A stretch of 27,991 bases of DNA from Chersky-822 sp035553055 (GTDB lineage Bacteria; Actinomycetota; Actinomycetes; Streptosporangiales; Streptosporangiaceae). The DNA is taken from assembly GCA_035553055.1 (NCBI GenBank), contig DATNEK010000233.1:1-27991 (forward strand). Reading direction: 5' to 3'. This document shows, in pieces, positions 1 to 7,550 of the stretch; the first letter of the stretch is position 1; each line of letters begins with the position of its first letter. The notes beneath the pieces were generated by a model. That model saw nothing but the letters and a program-made list of their open reading frames with translations. It was not told the DNA's origin and did no database searches. Position numbers and translations under genes: made by a program.

Positions 1-109
1 CACCTACGGCACCCAAGCCCGCCACACCTACACCCGCAAATTCAACCCCGACACCAACATCAACCAGCTACTCGACATCTACAACTACGCCATCACCAAC
101 CCCGCCTGA
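1..109 (+). CDS. GT4 glycosyltransferase, C-terminal 35 residues (5' end outside window)
   Basis: An open frame enters from the left edge and stops at TGA 107-109. Bases 1-108 are identical to 5304-5411, the 3' end of the full-length GT4 gene in this window, so this is the tail of a paralogue or duplicated copy. Here the protein ends ...TNPA; the other copy reads on for five more residues (WMSDK). The identity stops exactly at the stop codon, which suggests a recombination or gene-conversion border. The fragment is followed after 25 bp by the chain-length gene, so it is probably in the same transcription unit. Whether a complete gene lies to the left cannot be seen from here. Confidence 0.8.
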   Translation, partial: TYGTQARHTYTRKFNPDTNINQLLDIYNYAITNPA

Positions 110-134
110 CACTCCGGCAGCAGATGAGACATTG

Positions 135-1652
135 ATGACGACTCGGCCGCAGCGGCGCCGCACCGTCGACCCGGCGGGTCTGACCAGCCTGAGGTTCATC
201 GGCGATGCCATGCGAAGAAGAGCCTGGGTGTGGTGCGGCGCCGGGATGGCCGGCCTCGTGATAGGCGCCGCCCTCTATGTACTGGCACCAACGGCCTACC
301 AGGCTCAGACCTCAATCCTGGTAACAAGCAACTCCACCGAGGATTCTGGGACCCAGATCGAGGGCGACGTCGAGATCGCGCAAAACGCCCAGGTGGCCGA
401 GGGTGCCATGGACGAGCTTGGATCGCGGCAATCCGTAGGCGCATTCCTGGCGTCCTACACGGTCACCGCTGTCTCCGATCAGATACTTCAGATCACGGCG
501 AAAGCGGGTTCCTCCGACGCGGCGATCCGCGAAGCCCGTGCCGTCGCTGCGGTATTCCTCAACTTCAGAACGTACGAGCTGACGACGCAGCAGCGGCTGG
601 GAATGACCGCGCTCCGGTCGCTCATCGCTTCGCACAGGCAGCAGTTCAGGTCGCTGACGGCGAAGCTCGCTCGGGTCACTGCCGAGCCGAACTCCCGCGC
701 CAGGAAAATCGAGCTTCGCCGTTTGCGGAAAAAATATCGCAAGGCGAGCATCGCGCTCGGCGCGCTCGGATACACGCTGACGAACTATCCGGCGCTCACT
801 CAGTCAATGGTGAAAGGCACTCAGGTACTCGACCCTGCCGCACCGATTCCCCCGTCGCGGCGGCACATCGCCGTCATCAACGCGATCGCAGGACTGATCT
901 GCGGCCTCGGCATCGGCCTCAGCATCGTCGTGGCCAGCGCGCTGATATCCGACCGGCCCCGCCGGCGCGACGATGTCGCGCGCATGCTCGGATCTGTCGT
1001 CCGCAGCGTGGACAGGCCACGCCTGACCGGCGTGCCCCTCCGCGGCCGCGGCCGCATCCCAGTACCGCGCGGAGAGATACATCACCTCTCCAATCGGCTG
1101 CGCGAGGCCATACCTGACCGCGGGCGGACCGCCCTGGCTGTAGTCGCCGTTGACAGCGTTCGCCCGGCCGCGATGGCCCTGGCGTCAATGGCGGTTTCCT
1201 GCGCGCGGGAGGGACGGCGGGTTGTGCTCGCCGACCTGTCTGGCCGCGCCAGCGCCGCTCACGTGCTCGGCGTCCGCGGGCCAGGTGTCCACCAGGTAGA
1301 GGCATCCGGCGCCACGCTGGTGGTCGTCGTTCCTGAGCCAGGTGACGTCGAGCCCGCAGGCCACTCGGGCATCGCGTCGCAAGCCGTCGCGCATGAGCCG
1401 GCCGACCTTCTGCTCAGCCTGGCCGAACTCGATCCAGCGGTCGGCACCGACCAGCTGGCGACCTGGGCGACGGACGTCGCGGTGGTCATGACGGCTGGCC
1501 GGTGCTCGCCTAAGACGATCCATGCCGTCGGGGAGATGGTCAGGCTCGCGGGGCTGCGCCTGGCGTTCGGCGTGCTGCTCCGTGCCGACAAGACCGACGA
1601 GAGCGTCGGGCTCGCGCGTTTGAGTGGCTCGCGCCAGCCGAGCCGAGTGTGA
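135..1652 (+). CDS. Wzz-type chain-length protein with degenerate BY-kinase domain
   Basis: The protein is about 505 aa. A basic N-terminus leads to a first membrane segment (about residues 32-52). A mostly extracytoplasmic region with a helical, charged middle (about 155-215) follows. The Pro-rich entry DPAAPIPPSRR (234-244) leads to the second membrane segment (246-273), the layout of Wzz/KpsE-type polysaccharide co-polymerases. The cytoplasmic part (about 330-500) resembles the CpsD/BY-kinase fold (AVVAVDS, RRVVLADLSG), but the Walker A motif is missing: where GxGKST is expected the sequence is VDSVRPAA. It is therefore probably a structural or regulatory pseudokinase rather than an active tyrosine kinase. 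A paralogue with the same plan is at 7551-9512 on the other strand. ATG 135 is preceded in frame by TTG 132; neither has a strong Shine-Dalgarno. Confidence 0.85.
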   Translation: MTTRPQRRRTVDPAGLTSLRFIGDAMRRRAWVWCGAGMAGLVIGAALYVLAPTAYQAQTSILVTSNSTEDSGTQIEGDVEIAQNAQVAEGAMDELGSRQSVGAFLASYTVTAVSDQILQITAKAGSSDAAIREARAVAAVFLNFRTYELTTQQRLGMTALRSLIASHRQQFRSLTAKLARVTAEPNSRARKIELRRLRKKYRKASIALGALGYTLTNYPALTQSMVKGTQVLDPAAPIPPSRRHIAVINAIAGLICGLGIGLSIVVASALISDRPRRRDDVARMLGSVVRSVDRPRLTGVPLRGRGRIPVPRGEIHHLSNRLREAIPDRGRTALAVVAVDSVRPAAMALASMAVSCAREGRRVVLADLSGRASAAHVLGVRGPGVHQVEASGATLVVVVPEPGDVEPAGHSGIASQAVAHEPADLLLSLAELDPAVGTDQLATWATDVAVVMTAGRCSPKTIHAVGEMVRLAGLRLAFGVLLRADKTDESVGLARLSGSRQPSRV

Positions 1653-1665
1653 GGGGATATTTCTG

Positions 1666-2904
1666 GTGAGCTCGACAGTCGCGCTAGGCCGCCGCCACGA
1701 TCTGTCTCTCGTCGATGGCCTGCCGGCCAGCGAGCGTTGGATCAGGCGCAGAGTCGGTCTGGCCTGGAGCCTGCTGATACTTAACGTCCTGACCTTTTAC
1801 TCCGCTACCTGGAGCGGCCTGCCGCTAGCGTTCCCGATCCCGTCGGCGGTTGGCAAGATGATCACACAGGGCTCCCTGGCGGCCGCGATGCTGGTAGCGA
1901 TCTCAGTCAATCGCCGGCTGGTGATACGCCCAAGCGTGTTCTTGTTCATCCTGAGCTTGCTCGTGGTCGTGGCGTTCGCGGTGATCTTGGAGCCCGGTCA
2001 CTTCGGCACGATCTACCGCACCTTCAGGTTCACCGGGTTCGTCGCCACGCTCTGGCTGCTGACGCCGTACTGGGGGCGACGCGACATGCTGCTCGTCCGC
2101 TGCTACTTGCTGGCGATCTCCGTAGTGCTCGGCACCGTGCTGCTCGGCTTCGTCGTCGCACCGAGAACCGCGTACGCGGGCGGCAGGCTGGAAGGCGCGC
2201 TTTGGCCGTACCCGCCCACCCAGGTAGCGCACTTCGCGGCGGTAGCCACCGGGCTGATAATCCTGCTCTGGCTGTGCGGCCTGGCGTCCGGGCGGCTGTG
2301 CCTGATCGCCGTCGTGATCGGCATGCCGATGCTGCTGCTGACGCACACCAGGACGGCTCTGCTCGCGATGGTCGCGGGCATTTTCGTCGCCGGACTTAGC
2401 CTGTTCACGGTCAAAGCTCGCGTGCGCAAGCTGTTCGCTGCCGGGAGCCTGGTCGCCTCGCTTGGCGCGATCACGCTGTCCGGGGTGGTGACCACGTGGC
2501 TCGCACGAGGTGAGAGCTCAACCGAACTGACCAGCCTGACCGGGCGGACCACGGTATGGACCGCGATTCTCGGCACACCGCGCAACCTGTTCCAGACCAT
2601 TTTTGGCTTCGGCATGGATAACCTCTCGTTCAACGGCATGGCCGTAGACAGCAACTGGCTCGGCGCCTATCTCGACTTCGGTCTTCTCGGCGTCGCCCTG
2701 TGCGCGGCCATGCTGCTGTTCCTGTTTGTCACCGCGTACTTCCAGCCGATCGGCCCGCAGCGGGCCATCGCGCTCTTCCTTGTGACGTTCTGCCTGATCT
2801 CGTCGTTCACCGAAACCGGCCTCAGCGATCCGTCGCTGTACCTGCTCGAGCTGACGCTCGCGGCTTCGCTGCTCGTGTCCCCCCATCGACGCAGGTCCGT
2901 GTGA
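1666..2904 (+). CDS. O-antigen ligase/polymerase (Wzy-like) membrane protein
   Basis: This 412-residue polytopic membrane protein has about ten hydrophobic segments. Family signatures of Wzy/WaaL-type enzymes are visible: LLLTHTRTALLAM in the middle and TSLTGRTTVW, then FGFGMDN, in the extracytoplasmic stretch before the last membrane helices. These enzymes polymerise or transfer lipid-linked repeat units on the outer face of the membrane, and the preceding Wzz-like gene fits a polymerase/co-polymerase pair. The frame is open from GTG 1624, which overlaps the previous gene. I chose GTG 1666 because GAGGGG (1651-1656) sits nine bases before it and the overlap disappears. Polymerase versus ligase cannot be settled from sequence alone. 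Confidence 0.82.
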   Translation: MSSTVALGRRHDLSLVDGLPASERWIRRRVGLAWSLLILNVLTFYSATWSGLPLAFPIPSAVGKMITQGSLAAAMLVAISVNRRLVIRPSVFLFILSLLVVVAFAVILEPGHFGTIYRTFRFTGFVATLWLLTPYWGRRDMLLVRCYLLAISVVLGTVLLGFVVAPRTAYAGGRLEGALWPYPPTQVAHFAAVATGLIILLWLCGLASGRLCLIAVVIGMPMLLLTHTRTALLAMVAGIFVAGLSLFTVKARVRKLFAAGSLVASLGAITLSGVVTTWLARGESSTELTSLTGRTTVWTAILGTPRNLFQTIFGFGMDNLSFNGMAVDSNWLGAYLDFGLLGVALCAAMLLFLFVTAYFQPIGPQRAIALFLVTFCLISSFTETGLSDPSLYLLELTLAASLLVSPHRRRSV

Positions 2905-2994
2905 AGGTCTTGGTGGCGCTCGTATCAGGACTGCCTGCCTGCTGCTCCCATAACCGAGGTTCCGCTGCCGCTAGCCAACGCACAAGGTGGTGTA

Positions 2995-4203
2995 ATGACG
3001 GCCATAAGGGAGTCGGCGCTCGGTCCGAGCTACTGGTACCACCGGCGGCTGATCGAGCGGTCGAAAGGCTGGTCAGCTGACCAGATCGGCCAGTACCAGT
3101 CGCCGCGGTTCGGCCGGCTGATTCGCCGCTACGGCGATAGCGTGACGCGGAAAGACGACTATTGCGCGAACCCGCGCAAGTACGGTCGCTTCGACGCGCC
3201 GCTGCTGACACACGTCGTCAGGACCGGCGGGACATCCGGTCAGCCACTCCGGTTCACCGCGGATACTTTCTCCCGCCGCCAGAAAGAGCGCGCTTACCTG
3301 TTCGACATATGGGCGCAGGTGGGATACGCCCCGTATGACCTAAGGGTCGCCTACCGCGGAGACGTACACGACGGCCTGGTCCGCTACAACCGCCTTGAGA
3401 ACCTCTGGATCATTTCACCGCACGCGACGATGCAGCGGGACCTTGACAGCTTGCGGCGGTGGGTGCGGACGGTGCCGCCGTTCTTCCTGCACGTGCACCC
3501 AAGCTCTCTTTTCACCTTCATCGACCTGGTCGGCGAAAAGCTCTTCCGGCGCCTTCCCATCCGCGGAGTCATCGCCGGTTCTGAGGCGTTCCCGGTTGGC
3601 GAGCAGCTAAGGTTCGAGCGGGATTTCGGTATCCAGGTCGCGCACTGGTACGGCCACAGCGAGTACGCCGTTCTCGCCTACAACTGCCGGCAGTGTCGCG
3701 GGTTCCACTTCTACCCGACCTACGGCTACCTGGAAATGCTGCCCTCCGAGACGGACGGCTGCCAGCGCATCGTGGCGTCATCGTTCAACCGCATCGGGAC
3801 TCAGTTCGTCCGATATGACACTGGCGACCTGGCGATTGAATCCACCACGAGTTGCACTGCCAATGAGTTCCGGCGAGTCGATGCCATCGTCGGCCGGACG
3901 CAAGAGACCTTCATCGACACAGAAGGACGCCGCCGGTCGCTATTCGGCTACATTTTCGGCGACGAGAAGAGCGTCCTGTGGGACCACATTCGGGATCTGC
4001 AGGTCGTGCAGGACAGGCCAGGTAGCTTGCGCGTGCGGCTGGTCACATCACCTGGTGCGGACAAAGGCCAGATCCAGCAGACACTCGAACGACGCGTGCC
4101 TATGGCGAAGCTCGAGTTCGAGTACGTCCCCTTGATCGAGCGGAACCCGAACGGCAAGCGGAGTTACTTCGTAGACGTCATGCGGGCCAGCGGAAGTCGC
4201 TGA
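2995..4203 (+). CDS. CapK/PaaK-like adenylate-forming enzyme
   Basis: A 402-residue soluble protein of the phenylacetate-CoA ligase/CapK branch of the adenylate-forming superfamily. Visible motifs in order are the phosphate loop TGGTSG (77-82), AGSEAFP (194-200), the substrate/adenine region WYGHSE (218-223) and RYDTGD (273-278), followed by a short C-terminal domain. A CRQC pair at 231-234 could bind a metal. Members of this branch are common in capsule and EPS loci, but their substrate is generally unknown; activation of an acyl or amino-acid group that decorates the polysaccharide is a reasonable inference. AAGGTGG lies four bases before ATG 2995. The next gene starts 12 bp downstream. Confidence 0.8.
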   Translation: MTAIRESALGPSYWYHRRLIERSKGWSADQIGQYQSPRFGRLIRRYGDSVTRKDDYCANPRKYGRFDAPLLTHVVRTGGTSGQPLRFTADTFSRRQKERAYLFDIWAQVGYAPYDLRVAYRGDVHDGLVRYNRLENLWIISPHATMQRDLDSLRRWVRTVPPFFLHVHPSSLFTFIDLVGEKLFRRLPIRGVIAGSEAFPVGEQLRFERDFGIQVAHWYGHSEYAVLAYNCRQCRGFHFYPTYGYLEMLPSETDGCQRIVASSFNRIGTQFVRYDTGDLAIESTTSCTANEFRRVDAIVGRTQETFIDTEGRRRSLFGYIFGDEKSVLWDHIRDLQVVQDRPGSLRVRLVTSPGADKGQIQQTLERRVPMAKLEFEYVPLIERNPNGKRSYFVDVMRASGSR

Positions 4204-4215
4204 GGGGAGACGGGC

Positions 4216-5427
4216 GTGAAGATCTTGGTGGTGCATAACCGGTACCGGTCATCAGCGCCGAGCGGGGAGAACCGGGTCGTCGATACCGAACGCGACGCGC
4301 TGACCGCCCGCGGCCACGAAGTGATCAGGTTCGAACGCGACAGCGACGAGATCCAGCAATGGCCCGTGCTCAAGAAAACCGCCCTGCCCGCCCGCGCCGT
4401 CTGGAACCAGGAAGCCTACCGCGACCTCCGCGCCGCCCTCACCGCCACCACCCCCGACGTCGTCCACATGCACAACACCTTCCCCCTGCTCAGCCCCGCC
4501 GTCCTGTACGCCTGCCGCGCCGCCCGCACCCCCGTCGTCATCACCCTGCACAACTACCGGCTCCTCTGCGCCAGTCGTAATTTCTTCCGCCACGGCACCA
4601 TCTGCCACGACTGCGTCACCGGCCCCGCCATCCAGGCCGTCATCCACGGCTGCTACAAAAACTCCCGCCTCGCCACCGCCACCGTCGTCCTCGCCAACAC
4701 CGCCCACCGCCAAGCCTGGCGCACCATGGTCTCCGCCTACATGTTCATCTCCGCCGCCCAGCGCGACCAGCTCACCGGATACCAGCTGGCACCCGAACGC
4801 GTCTTCATCCGCCACAACCTCATCCCCACCCCACCCACCACACCGCCCGCCACCCCCCAGCACACCGTCATCTACGCCGGACGACTCGACGAAGCCAAAG
4901 GCATCCGCCTGCTCATGACCGCCTGGGACCACTACCAATCCACCCCCGGCCACCACCCCGCCCTCACCCTCACCATCGCCGGCTCAGGCACACTCCAGCC
5001 AGAAATCACCGCCTGGGCCGCCACCCGCCCCACCGTCACCCTCGCCGGCCACACCGACCCCGCCACCTGCGCCACCCTCATAGCCACCGCACGCGCCGTC
5101 ATCCTCCCCTCCGCCTGGGCCGAACCATTCGGCCTCGTCGCCATCGAAGCCATGGCACTCGGCGTCCCCCCCATCGCCGCCAACCACGGCGCCTTCACCG
5201 AACTCATCACCCCCGGCCACGACGGCATCCTCTTCCCACCCGGCAACCCCCGCGCCCTCGCCGCCACCCTCACCGACATCGACACCAACCCCCACCGCTA
5301 CCACACCTACGGCACCCAAGCCCGCCACACCTACACCCGCAAATTCAACCCCGACACCAACATCAACCAGCTACTCGACATCTACAACTACGCCATCACC
5401 AACCCCGCCTGGATGAGTGACAAGTAA
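4216..5427 (+). CDS. GT4-family glycosyltransferase (mosaic composition)
   Basis: This 403-residue GT-B fold retaining glycosyltransferase has an N-terminal acceptor domain that starts MKILVVHNRY. The C-terminal donor domain has VIYAGRLDEAKG (218-229) and the EX7E catalytic motif EPFGLVAIE (303-311), followed by GVPPIA. It probably adds a sugar to the lipid-linked repeat unit on the cytoplasmic face. The GTG start has GAGGGGAGA (4202-4210) upstream. From about 4375 to 5411 the coding strand is extremely C-rich: 4441-4500 has 34 C and 8 G, and prolines are mostly CCC. The first 150 bp resemble the neighbours. The last 108 bp of this tract are duplicated at 1-108. The final codons after 5411 are unique, so the C-terminus WMSDK may be a junction product. 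Confidence 0.9.
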   Translation: MKILVVHNRYRSSAPSGENRVVDTERDALTARGHEVIRFERDSDEIQQWPVLKKTALPARAVWNQEAYRDLRAALTATTPDVVHMHNTFPLLSPAVLYACRAARTPVVITLHNYRLLCASRNFFRHGTICHDCVTGPAIQAVIHGCYKNSRLATATVVLANTAHRQAWRTMVSAYMFISAAQRDQLTGYQLAPERVFIRHNLIPTPPTTPPATPQHTVIYAGRLDEAKGIRLLMTAWDHYQSTPGHHPALTLTIAGSGTLQPEITAWAATRPTVTLAGHTDPATCATLIATARAVILPSAWAEPFGLVAIEAMALGVPPIAANHGAFTELITPGHDGILFPPGNPRALAATLTDIDTNPHRYHTYGTQARHTYTRKFNPDTNINQLLDIYNYAITNPAWMSDK

Positions 5428-5481
5428 AGCCGCTCAAGCCAAAAAACGTATCAGCCGGGGGAACCTGCCGGTCATACATAT

Positions 5482-5501
5482 ATGCGGCCATCTAGCCGCA
5501 T
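5482..5501 (+). promoter_or_regulatory. Short inverted repeat upstream of the membrane-protein gene
   Basis: ATGCGGC (5482-5488) and GCCGCAT (5495-5501) form a perfect 7-bp inverted repeat around a 6-base loop. It lies in the 106-bp gap between the GT4 gene and the ATG chosen at 5534. It could be an operator or a small RNA hairpin; there is no T-tract, so a terminator is less likely. Confidence 0.35.
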
Positions 5502-5533
5502 CACCTGCTGGCTTCCAGGTTCTAGGGGCTGCG

Positions 5534-7288
5534 ATGAGCTACGTACCCAATGTCGGTAAGCACGTGACGGAATTCTCAGGCAGCGCCGGTGTTGTCACTA
5601 CGCGGCGTCCTGATACCGGCCGACGGCACGCTATCAAGCAGCCGCGTTCGACGCGTGGCTGGTTTATCGCGGCCGTGTCCTCTGTTGTCGGCGTCGCCGG
5701 GGTGTCGATATGGATTGGTCCCGCGCCGATCGTCGGTCCATGGGACGTCTTTACGCTGCTCAACGGCGCTTATCGGCTCTATGAGGGCCAGGCTCCGAGC
5801 ACCGATTTCTCTAATCCCATCGGGCCGCTGGTATACGGACTTACCGCTCTCGGCATGCACCTGCAACATGCACCCTCGCTACTCGCCGTGACCTACGGCC
5901 AGGTAATTTTCCTCGTAATAGCGGCAACCCTGGCATGGATGGTCACCTGGCGGCGACTGCCAGCGATGTATGCCGCGGCGTTCACCGTATTCGTGGCACT
6001 GCTCGCCATATCGGTCCGGCCACTGGGCTACTCACCGCGGGTTACGACCTACGCGATGCTCTATAACCGTGATGGCTGGCTGATCTACGCCACGTTGCTT
6101 TTGCTCGTCCTTCTCGGGCGCCGCATGCCATCAACTAAGGGGACGCGTGCCGCCGACGGTTTCTTGCTCGGTCTCATGCTTGGGTTGATGTTTTACGACA
6201 AGATCACTTTCTTCATCGCCAGCATCGTCGCCGTGGGTGTCGGTCTCGCGCTGTCTACGCTGCCCCGCAGCCCGCGCCTTGGCGCTACGGCGATCGCGGG
6301 CTTTGCCGTAGTGGGCATAGTGATGAGAGTGGCGTTCGGCTTGAACACGACCGCCTATATCCATGATTTTCTCCAGGCGGCCCGCGTTCAAGTCTCCGCC
6401 CAGCGAACCGGGTTGCTCGCTCACGCCATCTTCTGGACGGTGCCTTTCCTTGCCATTTCGATCCTGCTCTTCGGCGGGCTCTTGATCATCGTGAGGCGCC
6501 GAGGTGAGCCGATCCGCGCTCTTGTATGCCTGTCGCTGGCCGCGGCGTACATCGTTGGCTCGAGCCTGCTGATTTCCGCTGGTGACGCCGACGAGAGGGG
6601 CAACCTGCCCGCACTGGTCGTCATACCGCTGCTGCTCGTCGCTTACCTTGAGCCATCGCTGCCAAGGTGGGCCGGCGGATCATCGGCCGACCGCGCCGGA
6701 GCATGGCCGGTGTCAGCCTCCCGTCTGCTACTCATCGGACTCGCGCTGCTCCTGGTGGGCGCTACGGGCCCGATCGTGGGAGAGGACTCCCTTGGCCTCG
6801 GCAAAGCCATCGCGTCGCGTGGGCAGGACGCCAACCCCCCTGCGACACAAAGATTCGACGCTGGGCTACTCCGCGACTTTGTGATCCCGGCGGACGCGCA
6901 GTGGCAGACGGCATACCGGACCGCGCACGAGCTGCCCGCCATGATCAACAACGGACTGAGCCTGCTGCGTCGGAACATCCGGCCAGGAAACACCGTGTTC
7001 ACCTTGGCGTACACCGACCCATTCTCACCGGCGCTCGGCTTGCCGCTCAGCCGCTGCGGGCCGCTATGGTGGGATCTAGGCTATGACTTCAACGAAACCC
7101 ATTACCCGTCCGCGGAATGCGCGATCGGAAACGCCGACTGGGTGATAATCCCGCGCCTGATACCAGGCCAAGGATGCTGCCAGGAAACAGTCTCAGTCAT
7201 GCTCAGCCTGTATTCGGGTTACCTGTCTGAGCATTACAAGAAGGTACAGCAGACACCTGACTGGATCCTGCTCAGGAGAACGCGCTAA
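5534..7288 (+). CDS. Polytopic membrane protein, possible GT-C glycosyltransferase
   Basis: This 584-residue protein has about ten hydrophobic segments in its first two thirds and a soluble, probably extracytoplasmic, C-terminal part of about 150 residues containing several cysteines (including GQGCCQ). Early in the chain, WDVFTLLNGAYRLYEGQ followed by DFSNPIGP resembles the first extracytoplasmic loop of GT-C (polyprenyl-phosphate-sugar dependent) transferases, where an acidic residue is catalytic. This supports a GT-C enzyme, but I do not recognise a defined subfamily. The frame is open back to GTG 5417, overlapping the GT4 gene, but ATG 5534 has AGGGG (5524-5528) at good spacing and skips a poorly structured leader, so I prefer it. 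It is the last gene of the + block and converges on the block at 7551. Confidence 0.7.
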   Translation: MSYVPNVGKHVTEFSGSAGVVTTRRPDTGRRHAIKQPRSTRGWFIAAVSSVVGVAGVSIWIGPAPIVGPWDVFTLLNGAYRLYEGQAPSTDFSNPIGPLVYGLTALGMHLQHAPSLLAVTYGQVIFLVIAATLAWMVTWRRLPAMYAAAFTVFVALLAISVRPLGYSPRVTTYAMLYNRDGWLIYATLLLLVLLGRRMPSTKGTRAADGFLLGLMLGLMFYDKITFFIASIVAVGVGLALSTLPRSPRLGATAIAGFAVVGIVMRVAFGLNTTAYIHDFLQAARVQVSAQRTGLLAHAIFWTVPFLAISILLFGGLLIIVRRRGEPIRALVCLSLAAAYIVGSSLLISAGDADERGNLPALVVIPLLLVAYLEPSLPRWAGGSSADRAGAWPVSASRLLLIGLALLLVGATGPIVGEDSLGLGKAIASRGQDANPPATQRFDAGLLRDFVIPADAQWQTAYRTAHELPAMINNGLSLLRRNIRPGNTVFTLAYTDPFSPALGLPLSRCGPLWWDLGYDFNETHYPSAECAIGNADWVIIPRLIPGQGCCQETVSVMLSLYSGYLSEHYKKVQQTPDWILLRRTR

Positions 7289-7436
7289 CGTCCGGGCAGG
7301 CGTAGCGTGCGTCTTTCTTGCTGACGGAGCCCGCAGCCGATACCTGGACAATCTCTACGACGGCTTCCTGTCGAATCACGGCTGGCACGGACCAATGCGG
7401 TCGTGTCAGCCACGATGTCCGGTTCGCCGTTTCATG

Positions 7437-7517
7437 ATCCGGTAGAGTTTTCCGTCGAGGTAGTGTTTTCCGTGCTATACGCGGGAAACCCTACATCGAC
7501 GGAAAACCCTACATCGA
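7437..7517. repeat. Inverted pair of tandem 17-bp repeats between convergent genes (possible bidirectional terminator)
   Basis: The right arm holds GGGAAACCCTACATCGA (7483-7499) and GGAAAACCCTACATCGA (7501-7517), 18 bp apart. The left arm holds their reverse-complement forms: TCGAGGTAGTGTTTTCC (7455-7471) with two mismatches, and a more degenerate copy ending GTTTTCC at 7453, again 18 bp apart. The centre is 11 bases. The transcript would fold into a long imperfect hairpin. Its position in the 262-bp gap between convergent genes fits a two-way terminator, but the tandem structure also resembles a miniature inverted-repeat element or a transposon scar. The rest of the gap (7289-7436) shows no gene. 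Confidence 0.6.
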
Positions 7518-7550
7518 AAAGCTAAGCCGCCCCGCCAAGTCCGGTCTGGG

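Noticed and set aside
4252..4956. Gly/Val-rich minus-strand frame opposite the GT4 gene
   Set aside because: It is the antisense reading of C-rich codons; the GT4 protein on the + strand has clear family motifs.
7289..7436. Possible insertion-sequence remnant before the inverted repeats
   Set aside because: No transposase motif or target-site duplication could be recognised; only the repeat structure itself is supportable.
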